Origin: Prorocentrum cordatum
Lineage: Eukaryota; Sar; Dinophyceae; Prorocentrales; Prorocentraceae
Length of the DNA stretch: 64,000 nucleotides
Reading direction: 5' to 3'
NCBI GenBank assembly: GCA_963575745.1
Contig: CAUYUJ010012780.1
Span: forward strand, 354,557-418,556
Below the pieces are notes generated by a model. It saw nothing but the letters and a program-made list of their open reading frames with translations, was not told the origin of the DNA and did not search any database. Positions 1-14,107 of this stretch are shown here, piece after piece; the first letter of the stretch is position 1, and each line of letters starts with the position of its first letter. A program made the position numbers and the translations under genes.

Positions 1-1623
1 ACGCGTTGGCGTAGCTCTCGAGGGCCATGCTGGCACTTAGATACCTGGCAGCTATGAAGTGAACAATTGTGGCCGAGCTGTCGGCAAGGTCGGCTACTAA
101 CGACTCCCAATCAACATGCTGCATGCTGGAATTTGTTTGAGCCAGATGTGTTGACGGACCCCTGCCTCTTCCATCGCCCTGGGGGCGCTCGCGTCGGACA
201 TGTTCTGCACTGTGGCATATTTGGCACTCCATAGTTTTACCGTTGACATCATGTCGGTTTCCTCGCCGTCTTTTACGTCTGCCTGATGTATGCCTGCGGT
301 TTCTGCCAGCACCGAAGAACCTTTTCTTCCTGCTGAGGTCCAATACGAGACGCTAGGAATGCTAGTGCGCCTCTACCATGCACTCGCCGACGCTTGCCTT
401 GGCCTTTACTTCGACTTGCCTTTCGGACTGGTTTCTTCATGAATCTCCGCCAGCGACGCTTGTGTTTTGATGGCCTAAGAGTAACCATTGAGCTCGTTGC
501 TCTTCAGTAAAGTATGTAGGCATATCAGAGTAATCCAGGGCGGTAGCTTCGTCATCTGCAGACGCATGCGCATCGGTACCGGAGTCGAAGTCGGACTCGG
601 TAAGTTGCCCCGCCGAGCCCATCAAGGTCATGGCTTGCACAGGGGAGACCGGGTCAGGCGGCCCCCTAGGTCTGGCCCAGGAGTCGTGCGACCCCGAGGC
701 CGTTCCACCATTCTGAGCCAGCAGTGTAGTGGTCTCATTTGACTGTGGGTCATCATTCCAGACGTTGTTGGCAGGTTGCCCTGCGTTGGCCTCCACGTGA
801 AATGTCTCGGTTCGGTGACCGCGACTAAAAATACCACCAATATTGCCGGGGGTCCTCTCAGCAATGTGAGCACATGACCTCGCGCGTTCAAGTAGAGCGT
901 CAAACTGTTGTTGGTATCTCGGCATGTGGTGGTTCAGAGGCTGCAGGAGCTGTTGTGCACGCGTTGTCCCACTCCAAGAGCTCTGAATATAATCGCTGTT
1001 AGAATTACTGGTAGGATTTGGACGTTGGGGATGTTGAAGCCGGCTGTTTCAGCCACGTAGCGGGCTATCTCAAAGCGCGCTAACGCCTGGTCGATGCGTT
1101 CACCCGCATGGACTCGGAAGTCAATAAGAACAGTGCTAGATTTGAGTTGATGTTCCTCTTCTAGGTTCTCGAACTTCGTGCTTAAGAGGAACATAGTGTA
1201 GGTGGCGCCGTCGGTGTGGCGACCGCCTATATTGGCGCCAAAATTAATAGCTGCTGGTGGCGCTCTCATGGCTATGGTCCGTGCGAGACCTCCCGAACCT
1301 CGCTGCAAAGCTGCAGCCTGCTGGGAAGGCGTCATATTGCCTGCGGTCTCATTGACCCAGGCGTGTACTTCGCGGACGAACTCGCAAGAAGGTACTTGGC
1401 CGGCGGGGTCCCACTGGGGGCCGGTCGTTCTTGCGTCGTCTCCGCCGCGCATATGTTCTACCGCGCGCCCAATAGCGACCCATGTCAGCCCAAAGATAGC
1501 AACCCCAATCCAATGGCCTCGTAGGTCGTAGTCGGATGTAGTCAGTTGGGACTGATGTTGTTTAGTCGTAAGTCTGCGTGGGGTCGGAGGCGGCAGCACG
1601 TCGCATCGCATTCTTCCATGCAT
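1..1623 (-). pseudogene. copia-type retrotransposon gag, decayed and truncated by window edge
   Basis: The reverse strand reads as a gag (nucleocapsid) protein of the kind found in dinoflagellate Ty1/copia-like elements. Homology starts near 1419 (PQWDPAG) and runs through a capsid-like part (GERIDQALARFEIARYVAET near 1100) to about 934. It continues in a second frame at 925-437 (QQQFDALLERARSCAHI, then ERTPGNIGG) and in a third at 488-273 (RRWRRFMKKPVRK, a basic segment). A CCHC-like zinc knuckle (CQICHSAEH) lies in yet another frame near 180-235, with its last cysteine replaced by arginine. At least three frameshifts make this a dead copy. The pol region would lie left of the window. No LTR is visible. 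The family assignment rests on remembered motif order, not on a search. Confidence 0.7.
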
Positions 1624-2640
1624 TATGTTTTCGAGAAACTTTGAAATTGGAGTAGATGGGTGGACATCAGGAGAGTAACAGCGCAGCGATGTAGGATGTA
1701 AATAAGAGACCTCCGCTTGAACAGAGGCATCGCTGCAAGTTTCCTTGCGACACTGCGTCGTTACATTCGGCGACGCGCAAGACTGACCCGAGGCAAGAGT
1801 GCCCTTTGGTAGGCGGCCTTAGGGGGGGCCCGTGGGGACCTGGGGCAAACGCGCAAGCCAAGGCCGTCGATCGGATTGCATCGACGATCGGTGGGGCGCG
1901 CTTCGATAGATCCCTCGCGCCAGCAGGCAATTGCGGGCCGCCAATTCGTTCCGGGCGCCCCAGAACGCCCGCCCGAAGGCTCCGCGAAGCCAGACGTAGT
2001 CGGGCGCCGCCGCGGAATGTTCTGGCACTGCCGGGCGGCATCGCGATGGCGGCTGACCGGGCCCGGCGCCGAGGCCGAAGACGGGCCGAAACTTGGCCCC
2101 CCCGCGGCCGCAGATAACTTTCAATGGTAAAGAATTGAATTGTAAAGCGCGGAGACCGCAAAGTTATTCAAAGCTCAGGAAAGTTATTCAAAGTTATTCC
2201 AAGACGATTTCGGACCAGCCCCAAAGCGGAGAGCACGTCGCCCGCTCGACTGGGCCCCCCCTCGCCAAACGAAGCACGCGGCAGAATGCACCGCGCGCGC
2301 TGCGATCGATTGCGAGGGGCACCCCCCGAATCAAGCGCGCTCTGATGCGATCGCAGACTGATGCAGCGCGCGCAGACGCGAGGCCGAACGCACCCCTCAA
2401 GAAAATCTGCCCGACCCCATTAGGGCCAAGACTAAAGGTCACACTGGCCAAGGGTCACTCTTACGTATAGCAGATATACACATTCCTCCGCGCAATCCCA
2501 CTGCACCCTGATGTTCCACCATATCTGTAGTCCACCAGATAGCGCCGTGGACGGCGAGGAGTAGAGCAAGAGCTGACCACCGAAGGCCAGCTCCGCTACC
2601 ATGTTTGAATGGGGCTGGTAGGCGCAGCCAGCAGCCAGCA

Positions 2641-2659
2641 GCTTCGCCTCAGGCGAAGC
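2641..2659. repeat. Perfect hairpin, 8-bp arms
   Basis: GCTTCGCC and GGCGAAGC flank a 3-nt loop. No T-run or neighbouring gene links it to termination. Function is unknown. Confidence 0.7.
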
Positions 2660-2760
2660 CAAGCTCCCGCTTTATTGTACCGCAGTAACGATAGTCCCAG
2701 TATGAGAGGATGTGCTATCTCAAGCAGTAGGAAGATCCTTCTGGTCTCGATAGCGATGGT

Positions 2761-2779
2761 GCGCCTCGCAGCGAGGCGC
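2761..2779. repeat. Perfect hairpin, 9-bp arms
   Basis: GCGCCTCGC and GCGAGGCGC are separated by one base. It lies 100 bp from the hairpin at 2641. Together they may mark the end of a small mobile repeat, but no target duplication is visible. Confidence 0.7.
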
Positions 2780-3004
2780 AGTCACATTTGCGCGGCCGCT
2801 TGAGCCGGCGCGGCCGCGGGCGCGCGCTCGCTTCCACTCCTTGCGCCCCTCAGCTCGCTTCAGAGTACGACAGTCCCACCTGCCCTTTAGGGCGTATGGG
2901 GTCTAGAAAGTTGCCCCGCCCAACCCCCTTCATCCCCTTCGGAGAAGGGTTCACCCTCCCCCCCGCCTCCCCCCTGGACCTGGACGGGGGGTTCCGCGAC
3001 GCGT

Positions 3005-3640
3005 TTGAGCGACCAAGATGACCCTAGACGGCCCCGAGATCACCTCCGAGAGCCCAAGATGACCTCCAAGGTGGCTCAAGATAACCCCACTGGCCCCAAG
3101 AAGGCCCCCCAGATGCCCCGAGCGGCCCCAAGAACGCTCCAAGACGGTCCCACATGGCCACGGATCCTCCCCGGGAGGCCGCCAACAGGCCCAACTCCTT
3201 CCAGCGCCTCAAGAACATCCATGTGTGGTGGCTGACTCGCCCTTTCGTATCCGATGGCCTTCCGAGGCCTCGAGGCAACTCCAACAGGGCCAATGCCGGC
3301 CCCGAAAGAAGCCCAAGAGCGCTCCGAGAGCGCCTCAAGAGGGGGCTCAAGAGACGAGTTGTGGGGCTCCCGAGTGGGCAACGCAAGTGGAGCTCCCATT
3401 TGTTTTGATCGATCTCCTCCAAGATGGCCCCAAAAGCGCCCCCAAGGCTCCCAAGAGCGCCTCAAGTCGCGCCTCCCAGAGGCTTCCAAGATACCCCCAA
3501 GTGGCCGCAAGAGGCTCCTCGAGGCACCCAAGACGCTCCAAGAGGCCCGCAGGGCCGCCAAGAGGCTCCAAACATGCTCCAAGAGGACCCAAGAGCGCCC
3601 AATAAAGTCCCAAGAGCGCTCCAAGAGGGACCCGTCCCCG
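3005..3640. repeat. CCAAGA/GGCCCC dispersed repeat, copy 1
   Basis: Irregular tandem of units like GGCCCCAAGAxGGCCCC with loose spacing of roughly 18-24 bp. A non-repetitive core sits inside (about 3195-3300), followed by TTTGATCGATCTCCT near 3405. The same core and the same TGATCGATCTCCT block recur at 45.29-45.50 kb. The open frames through this block on both strands are by-products of the repeat. Confidence 0.8.
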
Positions 3641-3951
3641 GCGTGCTGCACCTTGTTCTGATCGAGGCAACTCCTCTGGGCATCGTCTCTGGATGGGCTG
3701 GCGGGGTTACTTTTTAGTCAACGGCCGCGGGCGGAAGCGCCGACGGCGTGTCAAGTCGAAGCGGGGCGCGCCACAGACTAATAAACAGCAAACTGGGACA
3801 CAGTACTGCCAGGGTGCGCATGAAAGACGCCGAGGCTGAAAACTGCTCGGCAGGCTCAACAGAGGTGCGCGGCGTCACCTGGGGCACCCACGCGGGGCAC
3901 CCACCAGGCCGCACCGCCCTCAAAAGAGGGCGGACCACCGAAGCCATTCCC

Positions 3952-4728
3952 TCAGGAACCACTGGCGGGGCGCCACAAGACGGACTGCAGCATGCGCCGC
4001 AGCTCGTCGCTCACCTGGGGCTGCCCCGCGGGCGGCGCAGCCACCATGACGGCGACCTCCGCGGACGGCGGGGCGAGGCCTGCACCATCTGCTCCAGTCG
4101 CCGCCGGCGCCAGCGCGGCACCAGCCGCCGCTGCACCGCCACCGTCGCCGCGCTCAACTCCAGCCCTCGCAGGCGGCACGCCGCCTAACCCCAGCAGGGC
4201 CCACCGCAACAGCACGCGCCCCAGCAGGACACGGCCTGCGCCTCCTCGGCGCGGCCATGTGAGCCCAGGCGTCGTCGAACCCGACGTCGTCAACGAAGCC
4301 GCCGTCGACGTCCATGTTGAGGCTGCCAGCGGCAGCGGGGGGCGCAGCTGGCGGCAGGACACCCGCCACCGCTGCATCCTCCATCGCCGCAGCTTTCCCT
4401 CGCTCCAGTGCGCGCCGCTCTGCACGCCTCTGACGGCGCCTGTGCCGCCGCTCACGCAGCGCCTCCGAAGAAACGCGAGGCGCAGCGTCGGCAAGCACCC
4501 CAAGGCGCACCCCGTCGCCCGCATCGGCAGGTTTCCGCGGAGTCGGCCGCGCCGCGAAAGCGGCGGCCGACACGGCGGAACGTGCCACAGCGGCGACGAT
4601 GCGGCGCGGCGCGCCGCCGTCCACGGCTCCTCGGACCGCCGCGGCCACGAGAGCCGCCAGGTCCACAGGCGCCGCGCGAGCCCCTCTAGGTCCCGCAAGG
4701 AGAGGAAGGAGACGCGGCCGTGCGATCG
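3952..4728 (-). pseudogene. Ala/Arg-rich protein gene behind a spliced-leader relic
   Basis: Reverse-strand frame starting just after a DinoSL relic. The first part (about 4728-4200) gives a plausible protein: a hydrophobic alanine-rich helix (DLAALVAAAVRGAV), then a basic segment (ALRERRHRRRQRRAERRALE) and an acidic stretch (MDVDGGFVDDVGFDDAW). The end of the protein (AEVAVMVAAPPAG, then SDELRRMLQSVLW) is in a different frame ending at 3952, so there is a frameshift near 4200. No ATG follows the relic directly in frame; the frame is open through the relic itself (LAQAIARP). I do not recognise the family. It is probably a retroposed, decaying gene copy. Confidence 0.5.
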
Positions 4729-4750
4729 CTTGAGCCAAAATGCTGGTGGG
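4729..4750 (-). other. DinoSL relic (reverse strand)
   Basis: On the reverse strand CATTTTGGCTCAAG (14 consecutive bases of the 22-nt dinoflagellate spliced leader) is preceded by a diverged remainder. The leader is normally added to mRNA by trans-splicing, so its presence in genomic DNA before a frame marks an mRNA-derived (retroposed) gene copy. It lies directly upstream of the frame at 3952-4728. Confidence 0.7.
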
Positions 4751-4934
4751 GGTTACGCGAAACGTCAATAATTACACATGGCTGGGTGACCCGCTCGGAT
4801 TACTAACATGAGCTGCGTGCCCCATAGGGAGGGGTATCCCGCCTGAGACTTCCTCGCAATTGACTCAGAGACGAGGCTCCTGCTCGAGACTTCCTCAAAG
4901 TGAGTGCGTGGGGGTGAAAGAATGAATGGGGGAA

Positions 4935-5338
4935 TGCGTGCAATGCTGATGATGCTGGTGATGCTTGTGATGATGCTTGTGGTGGTAATGATAACGAACG
5001 ATCGTCGATGATCATGATTGGAAAGTGATAGTGATGGTTGCGGACATGGTGGTATCATAGTGGTTGTCATGATGATGATGCTGATGATGATGACGACTTT
5101 AGGAGGAAACAAACCTACCTCGCTGTTGACCACCCTCGCTTCCAAGAGATACCAAACGATGCCAAATTGCAGCCTGCACTGGTCAGGACGCTTGACGAGG
5201 AGGCGCGTGGTACGGCTTGATTTAGCCTGGAAGCGAAAGCGGGGTAGGTAATTCACGCTCTGAGATTTTGATGACGATGATGATGATAATGATGATAATG
5301 ATGATGAAGATGAAGATGAAGATGAAGATGAAGATGAA

Positions 5339-5387
<49 letters not shown>

Positions 5388-5640
5388 CGGATGATGATGA
5401 ATGGTGAATGGTAGTGGTGAGCGACTGAGCAACTAAAGTATGAGTGAGCAAACTAGTGCAGATGAGGAATTACGGATAATGATGTTTGTGATGATGCGAA
5501 TGATGCTGATGATGAGGAGGATGATCACGATCATGATGAGATGGTGACAGTGATGATGATGACGATGGTGGTGTGGTGATGAAGATCGTGATGATGGTGC
5601 TGCTGATGATGAATAGCGTGATGCATGTGATATGCGGTAA
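4935..5640. repeat. GAT-rich trinucleotide region with dense (GAT)n core
   Basis: Imperfect GAT/GATGAA repeats run from about 4935 to 5640, with a nearly pure core at about 5265-5398. Poly-Ser and poly-Asp frames across it are artefacts. Confidence 0.85.
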
Positions 5641-8600
5641 CGGAGGGAGGGGGTGGGTGAGGACTGCGCGGGGTCCAGAGCAAACAAGAACCCCACTTCG
5701 GATGTGGGGAACAACTATAATTTTGGAAGGTCTAGGGCGAGGGGAGGCGCGGGTGTGTCCGAAATCATGTATTTATTGTTGTTTCTCGTTTTCCCAGCGT
5801 TTCTTTCGGCGTTTTCGGCGAATTTCTCGAAACCGCCCAAACCGTCCAGGCCGGTATCGTGCCGGACGCCCCTCCTCCTTATCGTCCTCTGCGTCCTCCC
5901 TGTCCTCCTCTTCTCCTCCTCCCCCTTCCAATCAAATCCTCCTCCTCCTCCTCCTACTCCTCATCCCCTTCCTCCTTCTTCCATTCAGACCACCATCCTC
6001 ATCCTCAATTCCTCAGCATCCGCACCATCATGATCACGATGGGACACGCTACACTTAGCGCGTACGTCGTCGCAACCATCGTCTCATCCATCATTCCACC
6101 TATCGCGCGCGCTCAATTTCTGGCGCAGGTCGGGTGGTTGTTCCTAGATGCCTGTCTGGCGCCCCCAACACAAAAGGAAATCTCCCACAGGCATCTCGCC
6201 CGAGACCCAGACACGGCGGCGGGATGGGCCGCAGGCCACTGAACAATTTGTGTTCGATGTTTCCGAACAGCCCCTCGGATCGGGCAGCGCGCTTCCATCT
6301 TCTGTTCGCGACAGTTTCCGCAGTTGTTGGGTGGCTTTGGCCAAGTGTTCAGGCCTTTGGAGGACTCTGGCTGGCCAGACGTCTCCAGGGATCGCTTTCT
6401 CCTCGTCTCCCCTTGCTCCTCTTCTCCTCGACGCTCTCTGCTCATTGCAGGCTCAGCTCGTTGTAGCGGTGTAGTAGATTGGCACTGGAGCTTCGCCCCT
6501 CGGCCATGCTCATTCTCGACTGTTTCTGCCTGTTTGTGCCTCCAGGGGGGGAAGGTTCGAACGCCCCCAAGCGCGAAGCGTATTGTGCGTCGTCACGTGC
6601 CCCCCAATTCTCACATATCGGGGGGTCGACAAGGTCTGGCCGGTATTCTTAACGACGTGGTGGCTTTTCATGACTCTCAGGATCCTCTGTGCTGCAAAAG
6701 GAGGAAGGGGAATCGAGGCGGAAACAGCGGCGGAGAGCGAGAAGGCAAGGTGAACGACAAGGGTGTGAATGAAGGGGCCCAGGGACACACAAATAAGTGG
6801 ACACAAATCCGAGGATTCCTAATATTGAATAATATTCTCCAGGTTTTCGTGTTCCCCCCATATTCTCCATTATTTCACGGGAATCGACGATGAATTGTGT
6901 GTTGTGTATTTTCCCCATCAAGAATGAAGGCGCAACAACCAAGCACTTGGAGGCCGGTAAGGCCTAGCATCTCCTTTGCCGGCCACGTTTCGAGGGGAAC
7001 CCTTCGTCGCGAACTACAGTCGGACCCAAGACATGATAACATCCTTCAACAACATGAGACCCTCCGCCAACCAAAACACACAGAACATCCAAGGGTACCC
7101 TCGCCGGGATGCCAAAGAACATCCAACACACCCGAAAAACATTAGAGTACCCTCCCCGAACCGTCCTCGATCTCATGCCTCGGTCCGACTGTCAGACGAA
7201 GGCACGTTGAGGACAGATCCGGATGAAGACAAATCGGGAATCTCTGAGAGCCGGCGGGTCAGGAGGATGTATCGGGCGCCGCGGCCAAGCAGAGTGCTTC
7301 GGAACGCTCTGGGGCGAATCATCCTCCTGCTGGGCATGCACTGCAGCGTGGAACTGCTGGCTCCAGACGGCGCAACGGGTGCATGCTGGATTTGCCATGG
7401 CGATGGAGACAGGGGGCAGCGCAGCGGACCGACAGGGGGGACGCGCCGCAACCCAGCCTCGCAGGAATTCCCCCGCCTACTGCCACTCCCATGCCACGCA
7501 ATGTTGCTTATATCGATGCCACTTCGCCACTCCAGTCAGCAGCTCAGGCGCCCGACATCTGCACGTGAGAGCGCGTGCATGTACATGCCGCCCACTTCGA
7601 ACGGAAATGCTACGTATGTGACAGACGGCCGACTCGAGCAGGCGAGAGGAAGGAAACGAGCACGAAGAGGGAAAGAGGGGGGATCCATCCCCAATCGAAA
7701 CTGCGAGGAATTGAAGCACAACCCCCTCCTCCTCCTCGATCACATCCTCGATCCTCGATCTTGCCCCTCCCTCCTCCCGGGGGGGCAGCCGCCATTCTGC
7801 TGCCCATCGGCGGCAACCGCCCGCCCGCCTTGTCGGGGCCGCCCCTGTCCCAGGGCGCTAGCTTGCGAAGAGTGGGCGCGGCGTCGCCGTCGCCGTCGGT
7901 CGCCGCGGCCACCGTGCACCGCCAGGACATGCCCGCATTCCTGCTCTCGGAGCCGTGCCCTGGAGGGGCGGGAACATGATCCGTATCCACCGACCCCCAG
8001 AGATCCAAGGCAGGGTTCTGGCAACTGCGGATGTGGATGTGTCGTGGCGGTGTGCGCTGGCCCGCCGCCGCCGTCGTCAAGTAACCACACATGATCCTGA
8101 AACACGACCAAGAAGACACCAATGGGGGTGTCCGATACCTCAGCGTGGATCGGACCCGCACGGGTAGGTTTCACAACTGGTCGCAAAGCCATCGTCGTCG
8201 TCGGGCGCTCTGCGGGGATGTTTCGTCTTGGGGTAGTCTGGGTCCGTCTTGGTGTTCGCATCGTTCCTGGGCTTCCTTTGGGCCGTCATGGTCACTCTTG
8301 GTGCGGCTGGGACCAGGCCAGGCTTGTCGCCACATTCCCTAGCATTCCCCCCCTCGTTGTCCTTGTTGCTTCTCTCATCCATGTCCTGCTCCTGCTTCCT
8401 CATGTCCTCATCCGTCTCTTTCTCTTGCTCCTGATTTTCATCGTCGGCGTCGTGAGGCCACACCAGAGCGGGCACACACAGCACGATGGACAACCACATG
8501 TATAACGAATGTACCTGGTTTAGAACCGCAACAGATCTAGGTCATTCTCAAATCCCCCCGTCACCCCTCTCCCTCGTTCACCCCCTCCCCCTATCATTTC

Positions 8601-8756
8601 CTTCACATATCCGCTCTTATTCCTAGTCTCTCGCCAAGGATGGAATCGCCGCGCAACGGGATAACTGAACCGTGGCGAAATCGCACGAATGACAAGCATT
8701 TGCGCATCAGTTCGGCACCCATAGTGGAACGTATCACAGCATTGCCCGTGGAGAGG
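5641..8756. other. No recognisable gene
   Basis: Mixed-composition DNA with pyrimidine-rich CCT runs at about 5870-5970, a pair of related ~60-bp segments near 7075-7165, and proline- and arginine-rich frames on both strands. A CWICHG motif near 7384 is discussed among the rejected observations. Confidence 0.4.
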
Positions 8757-8795
8757 GAGAGAGAGAGAGAGAAAACAGAGAGAGAGAGAGAGGAT
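8757..8795. repeat. (GA)n microsatellite
   Basis: GAGAGA run with one short interruption (AAAACA). Confidence 0.9.
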
Positions 8796-9042
8796 TCGAC
8801 AGCAGGATCACAGCTTAACGACTTCAATGGCGCAAACGCATCCGCCTGGACGTCCCAAGTACTCGCCTGGCGGTCCCGCCTGGCAGGTCTCCAACGGGTG
8901 TGTACAAATGGCGGGGCGAAACACACCACTGCCCTGGGAGTGGTGAGAAAAGAACAATGCAGAAAACATCGTTGAGATCCCGTTGCAGAATCCGCTGGGC
9001 GCACAGTTCGTTGGTTGGTAGCCCAAAGGTGCGCGCAAGGTT

Positions 9043-9264
9043 TTGTCGAACAACTCATCGCGCCCAAAAGAGGTGACTACTCAATTGGAAAAATATCTCG
9101 ACGCAATATTCTTCCATGGCGATGCAGAGGTCAATCCAGATTATGTTCCCTATGTGATACCGGCAAGCGCAACGGAAATAGGAATATGGGAAAAAAAAAA
9201 CGCGGTCAAACAACCGTGCTACATTAGCCTGGAGAACGACCCAACCATATGCAGCAGCGAGTAG
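9043..9264 (+). CDS. Short unrecognised frame, possible exon
   Basis: A 73-codon frame with ordinary amino-acid composition (LEKYLDAIFFHGDAEVNPDY, later GIWEKKNAVKQPCY), unlike the low-complexity frames around it. It opens with TTG, not ATG, and an A9 run near 9191 would make it sensitive to indels. It could be a gene fragment, an exon starting at the preceding AG, or chance. No domain is recognised. Confidence 0.25.
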   Translation: MSNNSSRPKEVTTQLEKYLDAIFFHGDAEVNPDYVPYVIPASATEIGIWEKKNAVKQPCYISLENDPTICSSE

Positions 9265-9309
9265 CTCAGGGTATTGCCCTCTCAGCGTAGGCAGCGCGCA
9301 CAAAAGGGA

Positions 9310-10165
9310 TGAAACACGGGGCAACGCTGATGGGAACCCCGAAGCGTGTGCGGAGTGAGCCGAAGTGGGCCGGGGGACGCATGCGGGCGCTGCCACTGGG
9401 GCCTTCGGCGGAGCTCCCTATGGGCCGCGAAACATGTGAGGGCTGCGTCAAAACAGGCAGAGGAAGGCATACGAACCCTGCCACTGGCGCCGTCGGTGGC
9501 ACTCTATTTGGAGCCGCGAGGCGTGTGAGGGGAATGCCGAAATTCGGTCTCTGCCGCCGTGCGAACCCTGCCACTAGGGCATCCGGTGGAGCTCCCTATG
9601 GGGCCACGTAGCGAGCGAGGGGTGTGCCGAAATGGGGCGGGGCCGCCATGTGAACCCTGCCACTGGGTCCTTCGGTGGATCTCCCTATGGGGCCGCGATC
9701 CGTGCGAGGGGTGTGCCAAAATAGGGCGGGGCCGCCATGCGAACACTGCCACTGGGGCCTTGGGTGGCGCTCCTTATGGGGCCACGAAGCGTGTGAGGGT
9801 TGTGCCGAAATTCAGGCGGCGCCGCCATGCGAACCCTGCCACTGGGGCCTTCGGTTGAGCTCCATTTGGGGCCACGAGCCGTGCAAGGAGTGTGCCAGGG
9901 CCGCCATGCGAACCCTGCTGCTGGCGCATTCGTTGGAGCTCCCTATGGGGCCACGATCCTCGTGAGGGGTGCACCGAGATGGGGCGGGGCCGCCATGCGA
10001 ACCCTGCCACTGGCGCCTTCGGTGGGTATCTCCGCATGGGGCCACGATCCTCGAGAAGGGTGCGCAGAAATGGGGCGGGCCGCCATGCGAACCCTGCCTC
10101 TGGGGCCTTCGGTGGAACTCCCTATGGGGCCACGAAGCGCGTGAGGGGCGCGGCGAAACAGAGAC
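9310..10165. repeat. ~88-bp minisatellite, nine copies
   Basis: Nine imperfect tandem units carry GCGAACCCTGCCACTGG followed by CTCCCTATGGGGCCACG. Spacings of the CCCTGCC anchor are about 85, 86, 93, 92, 86, 79, 89 and 94 bp. The variable period is not a multiple of three, so the apparent repeat proteins on both strands are not genes. Confidence 0.9.
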
Positions 10166-10722
10166 ATGCGAAAAGCAGAACCGAGGAGGGGGGGAGGGAG
10201 GAGGGGGAGGAAGGGAGGGGAAGAGACGAAACGAGAATACGAGAGGAGAGGAAAGGAGGAACGTGGAGCGCTGTCTCATTAAAACGAGGACCCAACACCA
10301 CAGGATGGTTGGGGAAAATTCGTCACGGGCGGCGACGGTTTTCGGAATGCCGCGGCGAATCCAGGCGAAAGCCACGCAGGCCAGTGTCCTTTGCGCGGAC
10401 TCGCCCCTCCCAGGAATATGATCGTTCGTTCGAACAGAGGGTTTCCTAGCCTGGCGTAGCCCCTCTCCCCTGCCCTGCCTCTCGCCTCTCGCCCTCTCGT
10501 GCCTCCCTTTCCTTGCCTTTGGCTCAGGGCCGCTGGCGGCCTCTGCACCATCTTTTTGGAGGTGAGCGGGCGGGGCCATAGCACGCTGGCCCAGCCGGGG
10601 AGGCCGAGCAGTCTGAGGAGTGCTGGGTAGCGGCTGGGCCAGGTTCCCCCCTCCAGTGCGGGCGGGGGCTTCGGAGGGGAACCCCGCGGCCCGCGGCCGA
10701 CGTTGCAGACGCCCTCAACCGG

Positions 10723-12753
<2,031 letters not shown>

Positions 12754-14107
12754 AGGTAGGAGGTTTGCTGCAAACTTTTGGTTTCAATTTTTCCCTGCCT
12801 GCCATGACAAACGACGTCGATCTAGAGGCAAATGCAGAGCTCCTTCGTTGCTCTTGGCAGCCTAGCAAGAAGAGGCCACGGCAATGATTGATCTTAGGAC
12901 GGGGGAGGATGAGTACCAGGATGGAGTCGAGGAGATGCCAAGTAGGGAGGGGGGCAGTTGGTCACGTTTCGCTCTTCTTGCCAACGTCGCCTGCGAACAG
13001 GCGCCCGTGGTCAAGCTTTGAGAAGCTTGGGTCTGTTTGATCAAGCTCATGCTGCCACGTGCGATGGGGGTCAAGCGCACTCGTCTCAGCATGTCTTGAT
13101 GTAGTGCCGCATTTTGCGGCGATGCTTATCGCAGTTCGGCCTGTGCCCTCAGCTGGCCAGTTGATGATCGCTCTCACGCAATGCGAATATCGCCACACTT
13201 CTCCTTCCCCCTCACTCCTCCCCCCTCCTGCCGAGCTTCGTTGAAACGGTTTCGATGGGCCCTGGGGTGCCAAAGGCAGTCCTCCTTGCGAGTTACCGCT
13301 GGAGGAATCGACGCAAGGGGGGATAGAGGAGGAAGGCGAGGGGGGAGCGGAAGCGAAAGCGGGAGGGTTGGACGGATAGAGGACACAACGCCATAGAGAT
13401 CATAGAAGACAGGGAGCCACAGAGACACCCTAGGGGGCCGATGATCTGGATCTGAATGGCATGCAAACGTGGGTGGGGGGTCGAACAACCTCAACAATCG
13501 TCCCTGTTTTGCTCAAGCCGATGTGGTAACACGATGGCTCAGGACCGTGATAAAGACGTCGAGGAGAAGGAACGACGGGGAGGAAGAGGAGGCAGAACAC
13601 ACACGTCGTGCCAAGTAAGGTTGAAACCGAACAAGTGGAGGAGAAGGAGAAGGAGAGGGAGGAGAAGGATGACGATAATGGGAGGGATGAGCAGCAGGGG
13701 CAGGAGCAGAAGTAGGAGGAGGAGGATGGGAGGCGGAGAAGGAGGAGGATGAGAAAGGGGAGGAGGAGGAAGAGCACGAAGAGGAAGAGGAGGAGGATGA
13801 GGAGGAGCAGCAGCAGCAGCAGCAACAGCAACAGACGGAGAGCCCCCGCCCTCTGCTGCCGCCCGTATTTACGTCGAGGGCTTCTACGCAGCGCAGGCAG
13901 GCCGTGCTTGCACCCGCGCGTGCCCTTCCTTCCCTCCTTGCCCTTGATCGGTAACACTGCTGCTGTCGCCATCTCGCAGGTCGTCATCGGCGTCGTCAGC
14001 GTCGTCATCTTTAGCATGCGTTCAGTTGCGAGTCCATCTGCACTTGTGCTCAATCACACTCACCGTTGTCATCACTTGCAGCATCGCAAGTCGCATCTCC
14101 ATCTTCA
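12754..14107. other. Purine-rich spacer, no assured gene
   Basis: A short frame at 12804-12887 (MTNDVDLEANAELLRCSW) could be an exon of the preceding locus. From about 13550 the strand turns into GGAGGAGAAGGA-type purine repeats that contain one copy of the CACGCACG dispersed unit (13592-13660). Nothing else is recognised. Confidence 0.4.

Larger units (their letters stand above)
1624..2999. other. No recognisable gene; GC-rich spacer
   Basis: Open frames on both strands here are fragments of GC-rich sequence without recognisable domains. A short direct repeat (AAAGTTATTCAAAG) occurs two to three times near 2157-2200. Two perfect hairpins lie further right and are listed separately. Confidence 0.5.

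Noticed and set aside
1667-2470. Overlapping frames on both strands of 85-165 codons
   Set aside because: Pro/Arg/Ala-rich with no sensible protein segments; typical of GC-rich non-coding DNA.
4765-5451. Poly-Ser frame on the reverse strand
   Set aside because: Translation of the GAT repeat.
7378-7420. CWICHGDGD, similar to the start of a RING-CH domain
   Set aside because: The remaining Cys/His ligands are missing in all frames; one short motif is not enough.
9310-10165. CRISPR-like array
   Set aside because: Units are contiguous and diverged with no unique spacers, and the DNA is eukaryotic.
10573-10592. CCATAGCACGCTGGCCCAG as a spliced-leader relic before the gag-like frame
   Set aside because: Needs a gap and five substitutions and is 130 bp from the ATG; within chance.
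13507-13522. TGTTTTGCTCAAGCC as a spliced-leader relic
   Set aside because: Match limited to about 12 bases; no coding sequence downstream.
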